The notes under the pieces: model-generated
The model's database searches: none
The model's input: only the letters and a program-made list of their open reading frames with translations
What the model was told of the DNA's origin: nothing
Assembly: GCA_016212855.1 (NCBI GenBank)
Contig: JACRDP010000024.1
Location: 32,436-96,435, forward strand
Length of the DNA: 64,000 bases
Reading direction: 5' to 3'
From: Elusimicrobiota bacterium
GTDB taxonomy: Bacteria > Elusimicrobiota > Elusimicrobia > UBA1565 > UBA9628
In this document: in pieces, positions 30,398 to 39,372 of the stretch
Layout: every line of letters begins with the position of its first letter
Position numbering within the stretch: position 1 is the stretch's first letter
Position numbers and translations under genes: made by a program

Positions 30398-31704
30398 CCC
30401 GAGTAGGACTCGGCGTGCTGGGCGAGATCGAGCCCAGCCTCTTCCTGCTCCGGCCGCACCCGGATCGTGATGATCGCGTTGGTGACCTTGTAGATCAGCC
30501 AGGAGCCGGCGAGCGAGTACCCGCCGACGATCCCGATGGCGGCCAGGTGGCGCAGGAAGATCGTCGCATCGCCGTGGATCAGGCCGACCTTGTCGGCGAA
30601 GACGCCCGTCGCGATCATGCCCACGATGCCGCCCATGCCGTGACAGGGGAAGACGTCGAGCGTGTCGTCGAGCGCGGTCTTCGATTTCCAGTGCACGGCC
30701 AGGTTGCTGACGACGCTGGCGACGGCGCCGATCGTGATGCTGGCGCCGACGGTGACGTAGCCCGCGCCGGGCGTGATCGCGACGAGGCCGACCACCGCGC
30801 CGATCGCGGCGCCGAGCGCGGACGGGCGCCGCCCGCGCACCGCGTCGAAGAACACCCAGGCGAGCATGGCCGAGGCCGACGCGGTGTTCGTGGTCAGGAA
30901 GGCGAGCACCGCGGTCTCGTTGGCGGCGAGCGCCGAGCCGGCGTTGAAGCCGAACCAGCCGAACCAGAGCATGCCGGTGCCGAGCAGCACGAAGGGGATG
31001 TTCGCCGGGGAATGAGTGGAGCCGGCGGAGTGCGCCTTGCGCGGCCCGAGGAACAGGGCGCCGGCGAGCGCGGCGAAGCCCGCGGTCATGTGCACGACCG
31101 TCCCTCCGGCGAAGTCCAGCACGCCCCACTGGCGCAGGAAGCCGTTGGGGTGCCAGGTCCAGTGCGCGACCGGGCAGTAGATGAACAAGGTGAAGAGCAC
31201 GATGAAGATCAGGTAGCTCATGAAGCGCACGCGCTCGGCGAAGGAGCCGGTGATGAGCGCGGGCGTGATGATCGCGAACTTGAGCTGGAACAGCGCGAAC
31301 AGGGCGAGCGGGATCGTCGGGGACAGGTCCGGGTGGGTCGCTCCGCCGACGCCGCGGAAAGCCAGGTAGGTCCAGGGGCTTCCGACGAAGCCGCCGATCG
31401 AATCGCCGAAGGAGAGGCTGAATCCCACGAGAACCCAGAGGATGCTCACCACGCCCATGGCGATGAAGCTCTGCAGCATGGTCGAAATGACGTTCTTCCG
31501 CTGGACCATCCCTCCGTAAAAGAAGGACAGGCCCGGCGTCATCAGGAGGACGAGGGCGGTCGCGGTGAGCATCCAGGCGACGTCGCCGGGAACGATGGGC
31601 TTGCCGGCGGAAACCACCGCGGGGGCCCCCGCGAGCAGGCCGACGGCGGCGGCGAGCACCAGCAGTCCCAGCGAAACGACCCACTCGATCTTGTATTTTT
31701 GCAT
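30394..31704 (-). CDS. amtB: Ammonium transporter
   Basis: VAWMLTATALVLLMTPGLSFFYGGMVQRKNVIS, VHMTAGFAALAGALFLGPRK, LWFGWFGFNAGSALAANE. TATGAT-N6-ATG upstream. Confidence 0.96.
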   Translation of the reverse strand: MQKYKIEWVVSLGLLVLAAAVGLLAGAPAVVSAGKPIVPGDVAWMLTATALVLLMTPGLSFFYGGMVQRKNVISTMLQSFIAMGVVSILWVLVGFSLSFGDSIGGFVGSPWTYLAFRGVGGATHPDLSPTIPLALFALFQLKFAIITPALITGSFAERVRFMSYLIFIVLFTLFIYCPVAHWTWHPNGFLRQWGVLDFAGGTVVHMTAGFAALAGALFLGPRKAHSAGSTHSPANIPFVLLGTGMLWFGWFGFNAGSALAANETAVLAFLTTNTASASAMLAWVFFDAVRGRRPSALGAAIGAVVGLVAITPGAGYVTVGASITIGAVASVVSNLAVHWKSKTALDDTLDVFPCHGMGGIVGMIATGVFADKVGLIHGDATIFLRHLAAIGIVGGYSLAGSWLIYKVTNAIITIRVRPEQEEAGLDLAQHAESYSG

Positions 31705-31735
31705 GAAGTGATCATACAACAAAGAACGGATTTCG

Positions 31736-31741
31736 TAGAAT
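31736..31741 (+). promoter_or_regulatory. -10 element TAGAAT placed for leaderless lysC
   Basis: TAGAAT-N6-ATG (31748). Confidence 0.55.
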
Positions 31742-31747
31742 TGGCGT

Positions 31748-33070
31748 ATGATCGTCATGAAATTCGGCGGCTCGAGCGTGGCCGGCGCGGAAAAGATCTC
31801 GCGCGTGGCCGCGATCGTGAAAGGACGGCTGAAGGAGAAGCCGGTCCTCGTCGTCTCCGCCTTCCGCGGCGTCACCGACGACCTGCTCGCCCTCGGGCCG
31901 GAGGCCCTCAAGGACGACCTGAGCCGCATCACCGCGATCAAGAAGCGCCACCAGGACGCCGCGAAGGAGCTCGGCGTCGATTTCGCGCCCCTCGAGCCCT
32001 TGTTCGTCGAGCTGCGCGAGCTGGCCCGCGGCGTGGAGCTGCTGCGCGAGCTGACCCCGCGCACGATCGACCGACTCGCGAGCTTCGGCGAGCGCCTGTC
32101 CGCGCGTCTCATCGCGGCCGCGTTCGTGAAGGCGGGAATCCCGGCGCTCGCCGTGGACGCCTTCGACGCCGGCCTGCTCGTCGACGGGCGTTTCGGCGGC
32201 GCGAATCCCCTGCCCGAGGCGGACGCCGCCATCGCGAAGGCCTTCGCCTCCTTTAAAGAGCTGCCGGTGGTGACCGGCTTCATCGGCCGCACGCCCTCGG
32301 GCGAGATCGCCACGCTCGGGCGCAACGGCAGCGACTACACGGCGACCATCCTCGGCGCGGCGCTCGGAGCGAAAGAAATCCAGATCTGGTCGGACACCGA
32401 CGGAATTATGACCGCCGACCCCCGCATCGTGCCCTCCGCCCAGCCGCTGAGCACCCTGAGCTTCGACGAGGCCTGCGAGCTCGCGTATTACGGCGGCAAG
32501 GTCCTCCACCCGCATACGCTCGTGCCCGCGATGCGCAAGGACATCCCGGTGCGCGTGCTGAACACCTTCAAGCCCGAGCACCCCGGCACCTCGATCATCG
32601 CCAAGCCGCCGAAGGGCCAAGGCGGAACGATCCTCAAATCGATCGCCTTCAAGCGCCGGCAGTCGATCGTCAGCGCGTCGAGCCCGAAGATGCTGTCCGG
32701 TCACGGCTTCCTCGCGCGCATCTTCGCGACGTTGGCGCGCCACGAGCTCGACGTGGACATGGTCTCGACGTCCGAAGTCTCGGTGTCGGCCACGACGAGC
32801 GGCGGGCCCGGACTTCAGGCCGCGCTGACCGAACTGAACCAGGAGTTCGAGACCTCGATGGAAACCGGCAAAGCCGTCGTGTGCGCGGTCGGCGACGGCA
32901 TCCAGGCCGCGCGCGGCGTGGCGGCCGACGTGTTCGCCGCGGTGAGCGGGGCCGGCGTGAACGTGCGCATGATCTCGCAGGGCGCCTCGAAGAACAACAT
33001 CGCCTTCGTGGTGGACGACGCGGAGGTCGAGAAGACGGTCGGCGCCCTGCACGCTCGCTTCTTTAAATAA
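31748..33070 (+). CDS. lysC: Aspartate kinase with C-terminal ACT domains
   Basis: MIVMKFGGSSVAGAEKI, GFIGRTPSGEIATLGRNGSDYTATILG, VWSDTDGIMTADPR-type motif, ACT-like C-terminus. Confidence 0.97.
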   Translation: MIVMKFGGSSVAGAEKISRVAAIVKGRLKEKPVLVVSAFRGVTDDLLALGPEALKDDLSRITAIKKRHQDAAKELGVDFAPLEPLFVELRELARGVELLRELTPRTIDRLASFGERLSARLIAAAFVKAGIPALAVDAFDAGLLVDGRFGGANPLPEADAAIAKAFASFKELPVVTGFIGRTPSGEIATLGRNGSDYTATILGAALGAKEIQIWSDTDGIMTADPRIVPSAQPLSTLSFDEACELAYYGGKVLHPHTLVPAMRKDIPVRVLNTFKPEHPGTSIIAKPPKGQGGTILKSIAFKRRQSIVSASSPKMLSGHGFLARIFATLARHELDVDMVSTSEVSVSATTSGGPGLQAALTELNQEFETSMETGKAVVCAVGDGIQAARGVAADVFAAVSGAGVNVRMISQGASKNNIAFVVDDAEVEKTVGALHARFFK

Positions 33071-33074
33071 CGCC

Positions 33075-33695
33075 ATGAAAATTCAAGCCCGCCTGCGGCA
33101 CTACTTCATCACCGGCTTCTTCACCTTGATCCCGATCGGCCTGTCCACGGCCGTGGTCTGGAGCCTGGTCGTCGGCGTCGACCGGACCTTCGCGCCCGTC
33201 CTCGACACGGCGCTCGGCTTCCATCTGCCGGGGCTGGGCATCATCGCGGCCCTCGCCGCGATCCTCCTCGCCGGCTTCGTGGGCTCGCACGTGCTCGGCG
33301 GCCGCATGCTCCTCGTCGCCGAGCACGCCGTCGAGCGCATCCCCGTCTTCAAGTGGGTGTACGGCACGATCAAGCAGATGACCGAGGCCTTCTCGCCGGC
33401 CAACAAGTCTTCCTTCAAGAGCGCCGTCCTCGTCGAATACCCGCGCCCCGGCGTGTACAGCCTGGGCTTCGTGACCGGCGAGACCGTCCTCGAACGCGAC
33501 GGCGTCGCGGACAAGACCTTGGTCTCGGTGTACGTGCCGACCAACCACGTCTACATCGGCGACATCGTTCTGGTGCCGGCCGACCAGGTGATCGCGACTT
33601 ACATCGGCGTCCAGCAGGGCATCCAGATCGCTCTGTCGGCCGGCGCGACTTTTCCCGAGCGCCTGGGCCCGCGCCGGGGCCATCCGAAGAAGTGA
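33075..33695 (+). CDS. DUF502 family membrane protein
   Basis: LRHYFITGFFTLIPIGLSTAVVWSLV..., PRPGVYSLGFVTGE, VYVPTNHVYIGDIVLVPADQV. Confidence 0.85.
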   Translation: MKIQARLRHYFITGFFTLIPIGLSTAVVWSLVVGVDRTFAPVLDTALGFHLPGLGIIAALAAILLAGFVGSHVLGGRMLLVAEHAVERIPVFKWVYGTIKQMTEAFSPANKSSFKSAVLVEYPRPGVYSLGFVTGETVLERDGVADKTLVSVYVPTNHVYIGDIVLVPADQVIATYIGVQQGIQIALSAGATFPERLGPRRGHPKK

Positions 33696-33739
33696 TTTTT
33701 CGTCCTCAGAATGACCGGGTTCATGTTAGAATCGTCATT

Positions 33740-34402
33740 ATGAAAACCCTCCCTCTCGTCGCGGCCGTTCTCGCCCTCGCCGTCCCGGTTCTGGCCCAAA
33801 ATCCGCTCGAGCAGTTGCGTTCCGCCGCGTCCGTTCCGGCTCCCGTCCCGCCCGCCGCGACCGGGGCCGTGCTCGTGCCCGTGCCCGCGGTCATGCCCGC
33901 CGCGCTTCCGCTCGCTTTGTCCGGCTATGAGGCCTGCCGCGACCACGGCTTCGCCCACGGCGTTTGCCTCTCCGCCCAGGGCGGCTACCAAGCCTGCCGC
34001 GACCGCGGCAACGCCCACGGCGTCTGCCTCTCCGCGCAGCCCGGCTACGGCGCCTGCCGCGACGCGGGCAACGGCCACGGCGTCTGCCTCTCCGCGAAGG
34101 GCGGCTACTCGGCCTGCCGCGACAAGGGCAACGGCCACGGCGTCAGCTTGAGCGCCGAGGGCGGCTACGGCGCCTGCCGCGACGCGGGCTTCGGGCACGG
34201 CGTCTGCCTGAGCGCGAAGGCCGGATATTCGGATTGCCGAGGCGCCGGCAACGCCCACGGAGTTTGCCTGGGCTCCGAGAGCGGCTACTCGGCCTGCCGC
34301 GACCGCGGCAACGGCCACGGCGTCTGCCTCAACGCGCACGCCGGCTACCGGGCCTGCCGGGACCACGGCTTCGGCCACGGCGTCTGCCTCGGCGCGGACT
34401 AA
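33740..34402 (+). CDS. Secreted Cys/His-rich tandem-repeat protein (8 x 20 aa)
   Basis: Signal peptide MKTLPLVAAVLALAVPVLAQ, then eight repeats GYxACRDxGxxHGVCLSAxx; TGTTAGAAT-N7-ATG upstream. Confidence 0.85.
   Translation: MKTLPLVAAVLALAVPVLAQNPLEQLRSAASVPAPVPPAATGAVLVPVPAVMPAALPLALSGYEACRDHGFAHGVCLSAQGGYQACRDRGNAHGVCLSAQPGYGACRDAGNGHGVCLSAKGGYSACRDKGNGHGVSLSAEGGYGACRDAGFGHGVCLSAKAGYSDCRGAGNAHGVCLGSESGYSACRDRGNGHGVCLNAHAGYRACRDHGFGHGVCLGAD
33923..34399 (+). repeat. 60-bp coding tandem repeat array (8 units)
   Basis: In-frame units, e.g. GYEACRDHGFAHGVCLSAQG / GYQACRDRGNAHGVCLSAQP / ... / GYRACRDHGFGHGVCLGAD. Confidence 0.95.
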
Positions 34403-34412
34403 CCCTCACCCG

Positions 34413-35255
34413 GTGCCCAAGCTCCGTCCCGCCGACTACCGGCCGCTGCTGCGCGCCGCTTTGCGCGAGGATCTCGGCCGCGGCGGCGACGTCACGACGC
34501 GTTTCCTGATCCCGGCCGGCGTGCGCCTGCGCGGACGCGTCGTCAGCCGCGAAGCCGGAGTGATCTGCGGGCTCGATATCGCGGCCGCCGCGTTCAAGGC
34601 CTGCGAGCCGCGCGCGCGCGTGCGCTTCCTCGTGCGCGACGGCGCTCTCGTCCGTCCCGGACAGGCCGTGCTGGCCGTCTCCGGCGGACCGGGCCTGCTC
34701 ACCGCCGAGCGCACCGCGCTCAACTTCCTCCAGCGAATGTCCGGCGTCGCGACGCTCACGCGGCGCTTCGTCGAACGCACCCGCGGCACGCGCGCGCGGA
34801 TCCTCGACACGCGCAAGACGCTTCCCGGCTGGCGGGTCCTCGACAAGTACGCGGTCGCCTGCGGCGGCGGGCTCAATCACCGCATGGGCCTCTACGACGC
34901 CGCGATGGTCAAGGACAACCACTATCACGGCGACGGGCTGCGGGCCGGCGTCGCGCGCCTGCGCCGCGCGCGCCCGGGAATCCCGCTGATCATCGAGTGC
35001 GACAACGCGTCGCAAGCGACGCGTGCCTTATCCCTGCGCCCCGACGTGATCCTGCTCGACAACATGCGCGGACCGCTGCTGCGCCGGGAGATCGCGCGCA
35101 TCCGCGGCCTCGATCCGCGCGTGAAAATCGAGGTGTCCGGCGGCGTGGGCCTGTCCGAGGTCCGCGCGCTCGCCAAGCTCGGCCCCGACCGCATCTCGAT
35201 CGGCCGACTGACGCACAGCGCGCCGGCTTTAGATCTAGGCCTCGACCTCCAGTGA
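34413..35255 (+). CDS. nadC: Nicotinate-nucleotide pyrophosphorylase (carboxylating), GTG start
   Basis: LREDLGRGGDVTTRFLIP, ERTALNFLQRMSGVATLT, LDTRKTLPGWRVLDKYAVACGGGLNHRMGLYDAAMVKDNH. Confidence 0.97.
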   Translation: MPKLRPADYRPLLRAALREDLGRGGDVTTRFLIPAGVRLRGRVVSREAGVICGLDIAAAAFKACEPRARVRFLVRDGALVRPGQAVLAVSGGPGLLTAERTALNFLQRMSGVATLTRRFVERTRGTRARILDTRKTLPGWRVLDKYAVACGGGLNHRMGLYDAAMVKDNHYHGDGLRAGVARLRRARPGIPLIIECDNASQATRALSLRPDVILLDNMRGPLLRREIARIRGLDPRVKIEVSGGVGLSEVRALAKLGPDRISIGRLTHSAPALDLGLDLQ

Positions 35256-35788
35256 AGCTCGTCCGGCTCGGCACGGTCGGCTCGACCCAGGCGGAGGCGC
35301 GGCGCCTGGCCGAGGCCGGAGCCCCGGATGGAACCGTCGTCTGGGCCCGGCGTCAAACGGCGGGCCGCGGCCGCCTGGGCCGGCGCTGGCGCTCGGAGCC
35401 CGGCGGCCTGTACGCCTCCTGGCTGCTGCGGCCGAAGTTCGCGCCCGAGCGGCTGGGCGCGCTCTCGATCGCCTGCGGCGAAGCCCTGGCCGCGGCCCTG
35501 CGCGGCTTCGGCGCCGCGACCGCGGTCAAGCCGCCCAACGACGTCTTCGCGCTGTGCGCGGACGGCAAGGCGCGCAAGCTGTGCGGGATACTCTGCGAAG
35601 CCTCCGGCGGCTCGAAAAAGCTGGACTGGCTGATCATCGGCTTCGGAGTCAACGTGAACAACACGACGACGCTCAAGCGCGCCGTCAGCCTGCGCGTCGT
35701 CGCCGGAAAGAGAATACCCGTCGAGCGCGTGCTGCGCGCCTGCCTGTCCCGCCTTTCCTCCGCCCGACGGGCGGGAAGTTTCCTATAA
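35252..35788 (+). CDS. birA: Biotin--[acetyl-CoA-carboxylase] ligase, short form, GTG start
   Basis: LGTVGSTQAEARRLAEAGAPDGTVVWARRQTAGRGRLGRRWRSEPGGLYASWLLRP, AVKPPNDV; start overlaps nadC stop. Confidence 0.88.
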   Translation: MKLVRLGTVGSTQAEARRLAEAGAPDGTVVWARRQTAGRGRLGRRWRSEPGGLYASWLLRPKFAPERLGALSIACGEALAAALRGFGAATAVKPPNDVFALCADGKARKLCGILCEASGGSKKLDWLIIGFGVNVNNTTTLKRAVSLRVVAGKRIPVERVLRACLSRLSSARRAGSFL

Positions 35789-35789
35789 T
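35784..35789 (+). promoter_or_regulatory. -10 element TATAAT for greA (leadered)
   Basis: TATAAT overlapping birA stop; greA ATG 24 nt downstream with SD-like GGAG. Confidence 0.5.
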
Positions 35790-35813
35790 CTTCGTAACCC
35801 CTTTGGAGACACC

Positions 35814-36284
35814 ATGGCTGAAACCTATTTGACCCGCGCCGGACACGCGAAGCTGACCCTGGAGCTCAAGGAGCTCATGAAGCAGAAGACCCAGCTCTCC
35901 ATCGACATCGGCGAGGCCCGCGAGAAGGGCGACCTCAAGGAAAACGCCGAGTACCACTCCGCGAAGGAGAAGATGGGCGAGGTCATGGGCCGCATCGGCA
36001 AGCTCTCCGAGAAGCTCCAGACCGCCAAGCTCATCGAGGAGATGAACATCCCCAAGGACACCGTCGCGATCGGCACGACGGTCGAGCTCGAAGACTCCGA
36101 CGGCGACACCGTCGAGTACACGCTCGTCGGCGAGGACGAGTCGGACCCGAACGAAGGCAAGATCTCCGTCCAGTCGCCGCTCGGCTCGGGCCTGCTCGGC
36201 AAGAAGTCCAAGCAGACGGTCGAAGTCCAGCTCCCCAACGGTCCGCGCACCTTCAAGATCCTCAAAGTCGCGCGCTCCGCCTGA
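35814..36284 (+). CDS. greA: Transcription elongation factor GreA
   Basis: DIGEAREKGDLKENAEYHSAKEKMGEVMGRI, SPLGSGLLGKK. Confidence 0.96.
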   Translation: MAETYLTRAGHAKLTLELKELMKQKTQLSIDIGEAREKGDLKENAEYHSAKEKMGEVMGRIGKLSEKLQTAKLIEEMNIPKDTVAIGTTVELEDSDGDTVEYTLVGEDESDPNEGKISVQSPLGSGLLGKKSKQTVEVQLPNGPRTFKILKVARSA

Positions 36285-37309
36285 CGAAAGCGGAGCTCGC
36301 CGCCGAGCTCAAGCGCCGGGCCCGCGAGGCCGGCGCGGACCTCGTGGGCATCGCCCCCGCCGCCGCTTCCGCCGGAGGCCCCGCTTATGAGGCTTGGCTC
36401 GCCGCGGACATGCACGGCGAGATGGGCTACATGGCGGAGAACCAGGACTCCCGCCGCGACATCCGGGCCTGGATGAAGGACGCCAAGTCCGTGCTGATGT
36501 GCGGCTTCTCTTACGCGAACCCCGGGGTGGAAAGCGGCCCCGTCGAGGGCAGCGGCCGCATCGCTCGCTACTCGGTCCGGACCGACTATCATCAGCTTCT
36601 GCGCGACAAGATGGGCGAGCTGCGCGACTGGCTCAAGATCGCGGTCCCCGGCTCGCACTCCGTGCCGTTTTGCGACATGAGCCCGATCCTCGAACGCTCC
36701 TACGCGAGCGCGGCGGGGCTCGGCTGGCAGGGCAAGAACGCCATGCTGCTCTCCGCGGACATCGGCTCCTATTTCCTGATCGCGGGATTAGGACTCGACA
36801 TGGAATTGCCCGCCGATTCCGCGGGTCCAGACCATTGCGGAACCTGCACGAAGTGCCTCGACGCCTGCCCGACCGACGCATTCCCGAAGGAACGCGTCCT
36901 CGACGCGTCCAAGTGCATCGCATACTTCACGATCGAATCAAAAGGCGCGATCCCGGAGGAGTTCCGCGCGGGCGTCGGCGACTGGGTGTACGGCTGCGAC
37001 GTCTGCCAGGAGGTCTGCCCCTGGAACCGCTTCGAGGCCCCCGCTCGCGCCCTGCCGCCGCCCAAGATCGCGACCGAGCTGCCGCTCGACGAGCTCGCGG
37101 GTCCGAAGTCCGCGAACGTGCGCTCGCGTCTCAAGGGCCTGCCTATCGCCCGCGCGGTGCGCAAGCGCCTGACGCGCAACGCTCTGCTCGCCATGGGCAA
37201 CTCGGGGCTCGCGAAATACAAGCCCCTGCTCGAGTCTTACACGGATGACAAGGACCCCGTTCTGGCGGAACAAGCCCGCTGGAGTCTGGCCCGTCTCGCT
37301 CAGGAATGA
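36281..37309 (+). CDS. queG: Epoxyqueuosine reductase QueG; probable CTG start overlapping greA stop
   Basis: (CTG)TKAELAAELKRRAREAGADLVGIAPAAA..., ARYSVRTDYHQLLRDKM, GWQGKNAMLLSADIGSYFLIAGL, CGTCTKCLDACPTDAF, CDVCQEVCPWNRF. Alternative GTG start 36344. Confidence 0.92.
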   Translation: MTKAELAAELKRRAREAGADLVGIAPAAASAGGPAYEAWLAADMHGEMGYMAENQDSRRDIRAWMKDAKSVLMCGFSYANPGVESGPVEGSGRIARYSVRTDYHQLLRDKMGELRDWLKIAVPGSHSVPFCDMSPILERSYASAAGLGWQGKNAMLLSADIGSYFLIAGLGLDMELPADSAGPDHCGTCTKCLDACPTDAFPKERVLDASKCIAYFTIESKGAIPEEFRAGVGDWVYGCDVCQEVCPWNRFEAPARALPPPKIATELPLDELAGPKSANVRSRLKGLPIARAVRKRLTRNALLAMGNSGLAKYKPLLESYTDDKDPVLAEQARWSLARLAQE

Positions 37310-37322
37310 TAAACTCGTCGCG

Positions 37323-38624
37323 ATGAAATTCGCGGCGGCCGTTCCGCTCCTCATCTTCCTCGCGTGCGTCTGCGCGCGCGCCGAGGAACCGGGCGACAAC
37401 GAGATGATCCCTAAGCGCGCCTTTCCGGACTCCGTCCAACAGGCCCCGAAGAAGGACGACACGCCGCTGATCCTGCGGTGGATGATCAAGCCGCTCAAGC
37501 GCGGCATGTGGATCCGCCTGCCCATCATGGACACGGACCCGAACCGCGGCGTCACGTTCGGCGTCATGCCGATCTGGGTCCTGCAGGGCGAGAAGGACGA
37601 CCGCATCCGCGAGATCCACGCGCCCTCGGTCACGCTCAATAAGAACTTCAAAGTCACGCCGACCTACCGCTACTATTTTTATCCCGCCGAGGACGCCGCG
37701 CTCCTCGCGCGCGCCTCCGTCGGCAAGTACGAGAATGAAGTAATCGGTCAGTATGAGGACGGCTCATTCCAAGGCACCCCGTACGACATCTTCCTGCGCG
37801 TTCAGCACAACGTGGACGCCGGCCAGCGCTTTTTCGGCTTCGGCCCCGACTCGCCCAAGAGCGGCGAGGCCAACTACCGCGAGTCCATGTTCCAGTACCG
37901 CGTATCCGCCGGCCATCCCGTGCGCGAGGGCTCGAAATGGCGCGCGCGCCTCTCCAACCACCTCCAGGCCTCCAAGCTCACCAACGGCCCCATCCCCAAC
38001 CTCGAGGCCTTCGAGCACCTGTATCCCGCCCAGGCCTCCGGCGGCCGCCAGCAGACCAACGAGTGGCGCGCCTCCCTCGGCTACGACAGCCGCGACCACG
38101 GCGTGACCACCGGCAAGGGCGAGTACCTGGACCTGTTCGCCGAGTCCTCGATCCGCGGCTTCGCCAGCTCCTACGACTACAACCGCTGGGGAACCGAGGG
38201 GCGCGTCTTCCTGCCCTGGGCGTCCGATCCGAACAAGGTGTTCGCGATCCAGACCAAGCTCGAGCAGATCACCGGCACGACGCCCCCGTTCTGGCTCCAG
38301 TCGCGCCTGGGCGGCAAGTACAGCCTGCGCGCGTACGGCGACGGCCGCTACGTGGACCGCGGCATGGCCTTCGTCAACGCCGAGCAGCGCTTCCTGCTCT
38401 TCGACGCGAAGATGGCGGGCGTGACCACCGAGTTCCAGCTCGCGCCCTTCGTCGGCGCCGGCGCGGTGTTCGACTCCCCGGAGAAAGTCCACCGCAAATT
38501 CGTCCGCCCGGTGTTCGGCTCCTCGCTACGCGCCGTCGCCAAGCCACAGGTCGTGGGCTCGCTCGACTTCGGCGTCGGCCGCGAGGGCCTCGCCGTGTTC
38601 ATGGACATCAACTACTCCTTCTAG
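37323..38624 (+). CDS. Outer-membrane beta-barrel protein (BamA/TamA-like surface antigen fold)
   Basis: Signal peptide and barrel-like C-terminus ending ...GLAVFMDINYSF; LGYDSRDHGVTTGKGEYLDLFAESS. Confidence 0.75.
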   Translation: MKFAAAVPLLIFLACVCARAEEPGDNEMIPKRAFPDSVQQAPKKDDTPLILRWMIKPLKRGMWIRLPIMDTDPNRGVTFGVMPIWVLQGEKDDRIREIHAPSVTLNKNFKVTPTYRYYFYPAEDAALLARASVGKYENEVIGQYEDGSFQGTPYDIFLRVQHNVDAGQRFFGFGPDSPKSGEANYRESMFQYRVSAGHPVREGSKWRARLSNHLQASKLTNGPIPNLEAFEHLYPAQASGGRQQTNEWRASLGYDSRDHGVTTGKGEYLDLFAESSIRGFASSYDYNRWGTEGRVFLPWASDPNKVFAIQTKLEQITGTTPPFWLQSRLGGKYSLRAYGDGRYVDRGMAFVNAEQRFLLFDAKMAGVTTEFQLAPFVGAGAVFDSPEKVHRKFVRPVFGSSLRAVAKPQVVGSLDFGVGREGLAVFMDINYSF

Positions 38625-38626
38625 CC

Positions 38627-38815
38627 ATGACCACGGTCACCATCCCCTTCATCGTCAAGAGCACGAACCCGCTCCTCACCTTCGTCTGCCTCGCCTTGGT
38701 GCTCGCGGCGTTCGGGTACGTCGCCTACCTGCTCGGCCGGCATCACCACGCCAAACGCAAGGCGAAGAAGCTCGGGCACAACCACCGCCACGACGGGAGC
38801 CACGGCAACCACTAG
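38627..38815 (+). CDS. Small membrane protein with His-rich C-terminal tail
   Basis: MTTVTIPFIVKSTNPLLTFVCLALVLAAFGYVAYLLGRHHHAKRKAKKLGHNHRHDGSHGNH*. Confidence 0.6.
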   Translation: MTTVTIPFIVKSTNPLLTFVCLALVLAAFGYVAYLLGRHHHAKRKAKKLGHNHRHDGSHGNH

Positions 38816-38823
38816 GGCCCGCG

Positions 38824-39372
38824 CTAGCGCGGTTTGACGGTTTTCAGGAACGCGGCCCACACCTTCTCGCCGCTTCCCTCGGCGTCCGGCACCGGGCTCT
38901 CGCGCAGGCAGGACAGGACGACGAAGCGTTTGCCCTTCACCGGCACGATCGCGAACAGCTCGTTGCCGAGCATCAGAGGCACCTGCGGCCCGTGCGGGTC
39001 GGGGATATTGACGGGGAAGCGCCGGCGGTAAAGCTTGAGCTTGCGGCCCGCGACCGTGACGGTCCCCTCCTCCGTCGGGGCCTCGCCCCGCGAGGTCGCG
39101 GCGGGGCCGGCGAGGAAGGCCTCGGTCGTGGCGTAGGCGGAGCCGGGAGCGCCGTAAACCTTGAGCGTGATCGCGTCGGATAGGTTCTCGAAACGCACGA
39201 CGGGGTCCGCGCCCTCCGAGTTCGCGTAGTCGGACGCGGTCCAGCCTTTCGGCGCGGTGAAGCGCACCAGGGCGGCCACGGCGGCGGCGGGAGTTTTCGT
39301 TTTCATGGGCGTCTCCGCCGCCCCGGCGGCGGGCGCGAACGCGAGTAGCGCGGCGATCAGCAAGAATCTCAT
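38824..39372 (-). CDS. Hypothetical secreted protein
   Basis: Signal peptide MRFLLIAALLAFAPAAGAAETP; start overlaps upstream stop. Confidence 0.6.
   Translation of the reverse strand: MRFLLIAALLAFAPAAGAAETPMKTKTPAAAVAALVRFTAPKGWTASDYANSEGADPVVRFENLSDAITLKVYGAPGSAYATTEAFLAGPAATSRGEAPTEEGTVTVAGRKLKLYRRRFPVNIPDPHGPQVPLMLGNELFAIVPVKGKRFVVLSCLRESPVPDAEGSGEKVWAAFLKTVKPR

Noticed and set aside
30221-31684. 487-aa - strand ORF
   Set aside because: Out-of-frame shadow of amtB.
33599-34378. 259-aa - strand ORF antisense to the repeat protein
   Set aside because: Repetitive because the sense strand is repetitive; sense frame has signal peptide, promoter and conserved Cys/His.
33923-34399. 60-bp periodicity as CRISPR array or noncoding minisatellite
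   Set aside because: No unique spacers; period is a multiple of three and encodes conserved 20-aa units.
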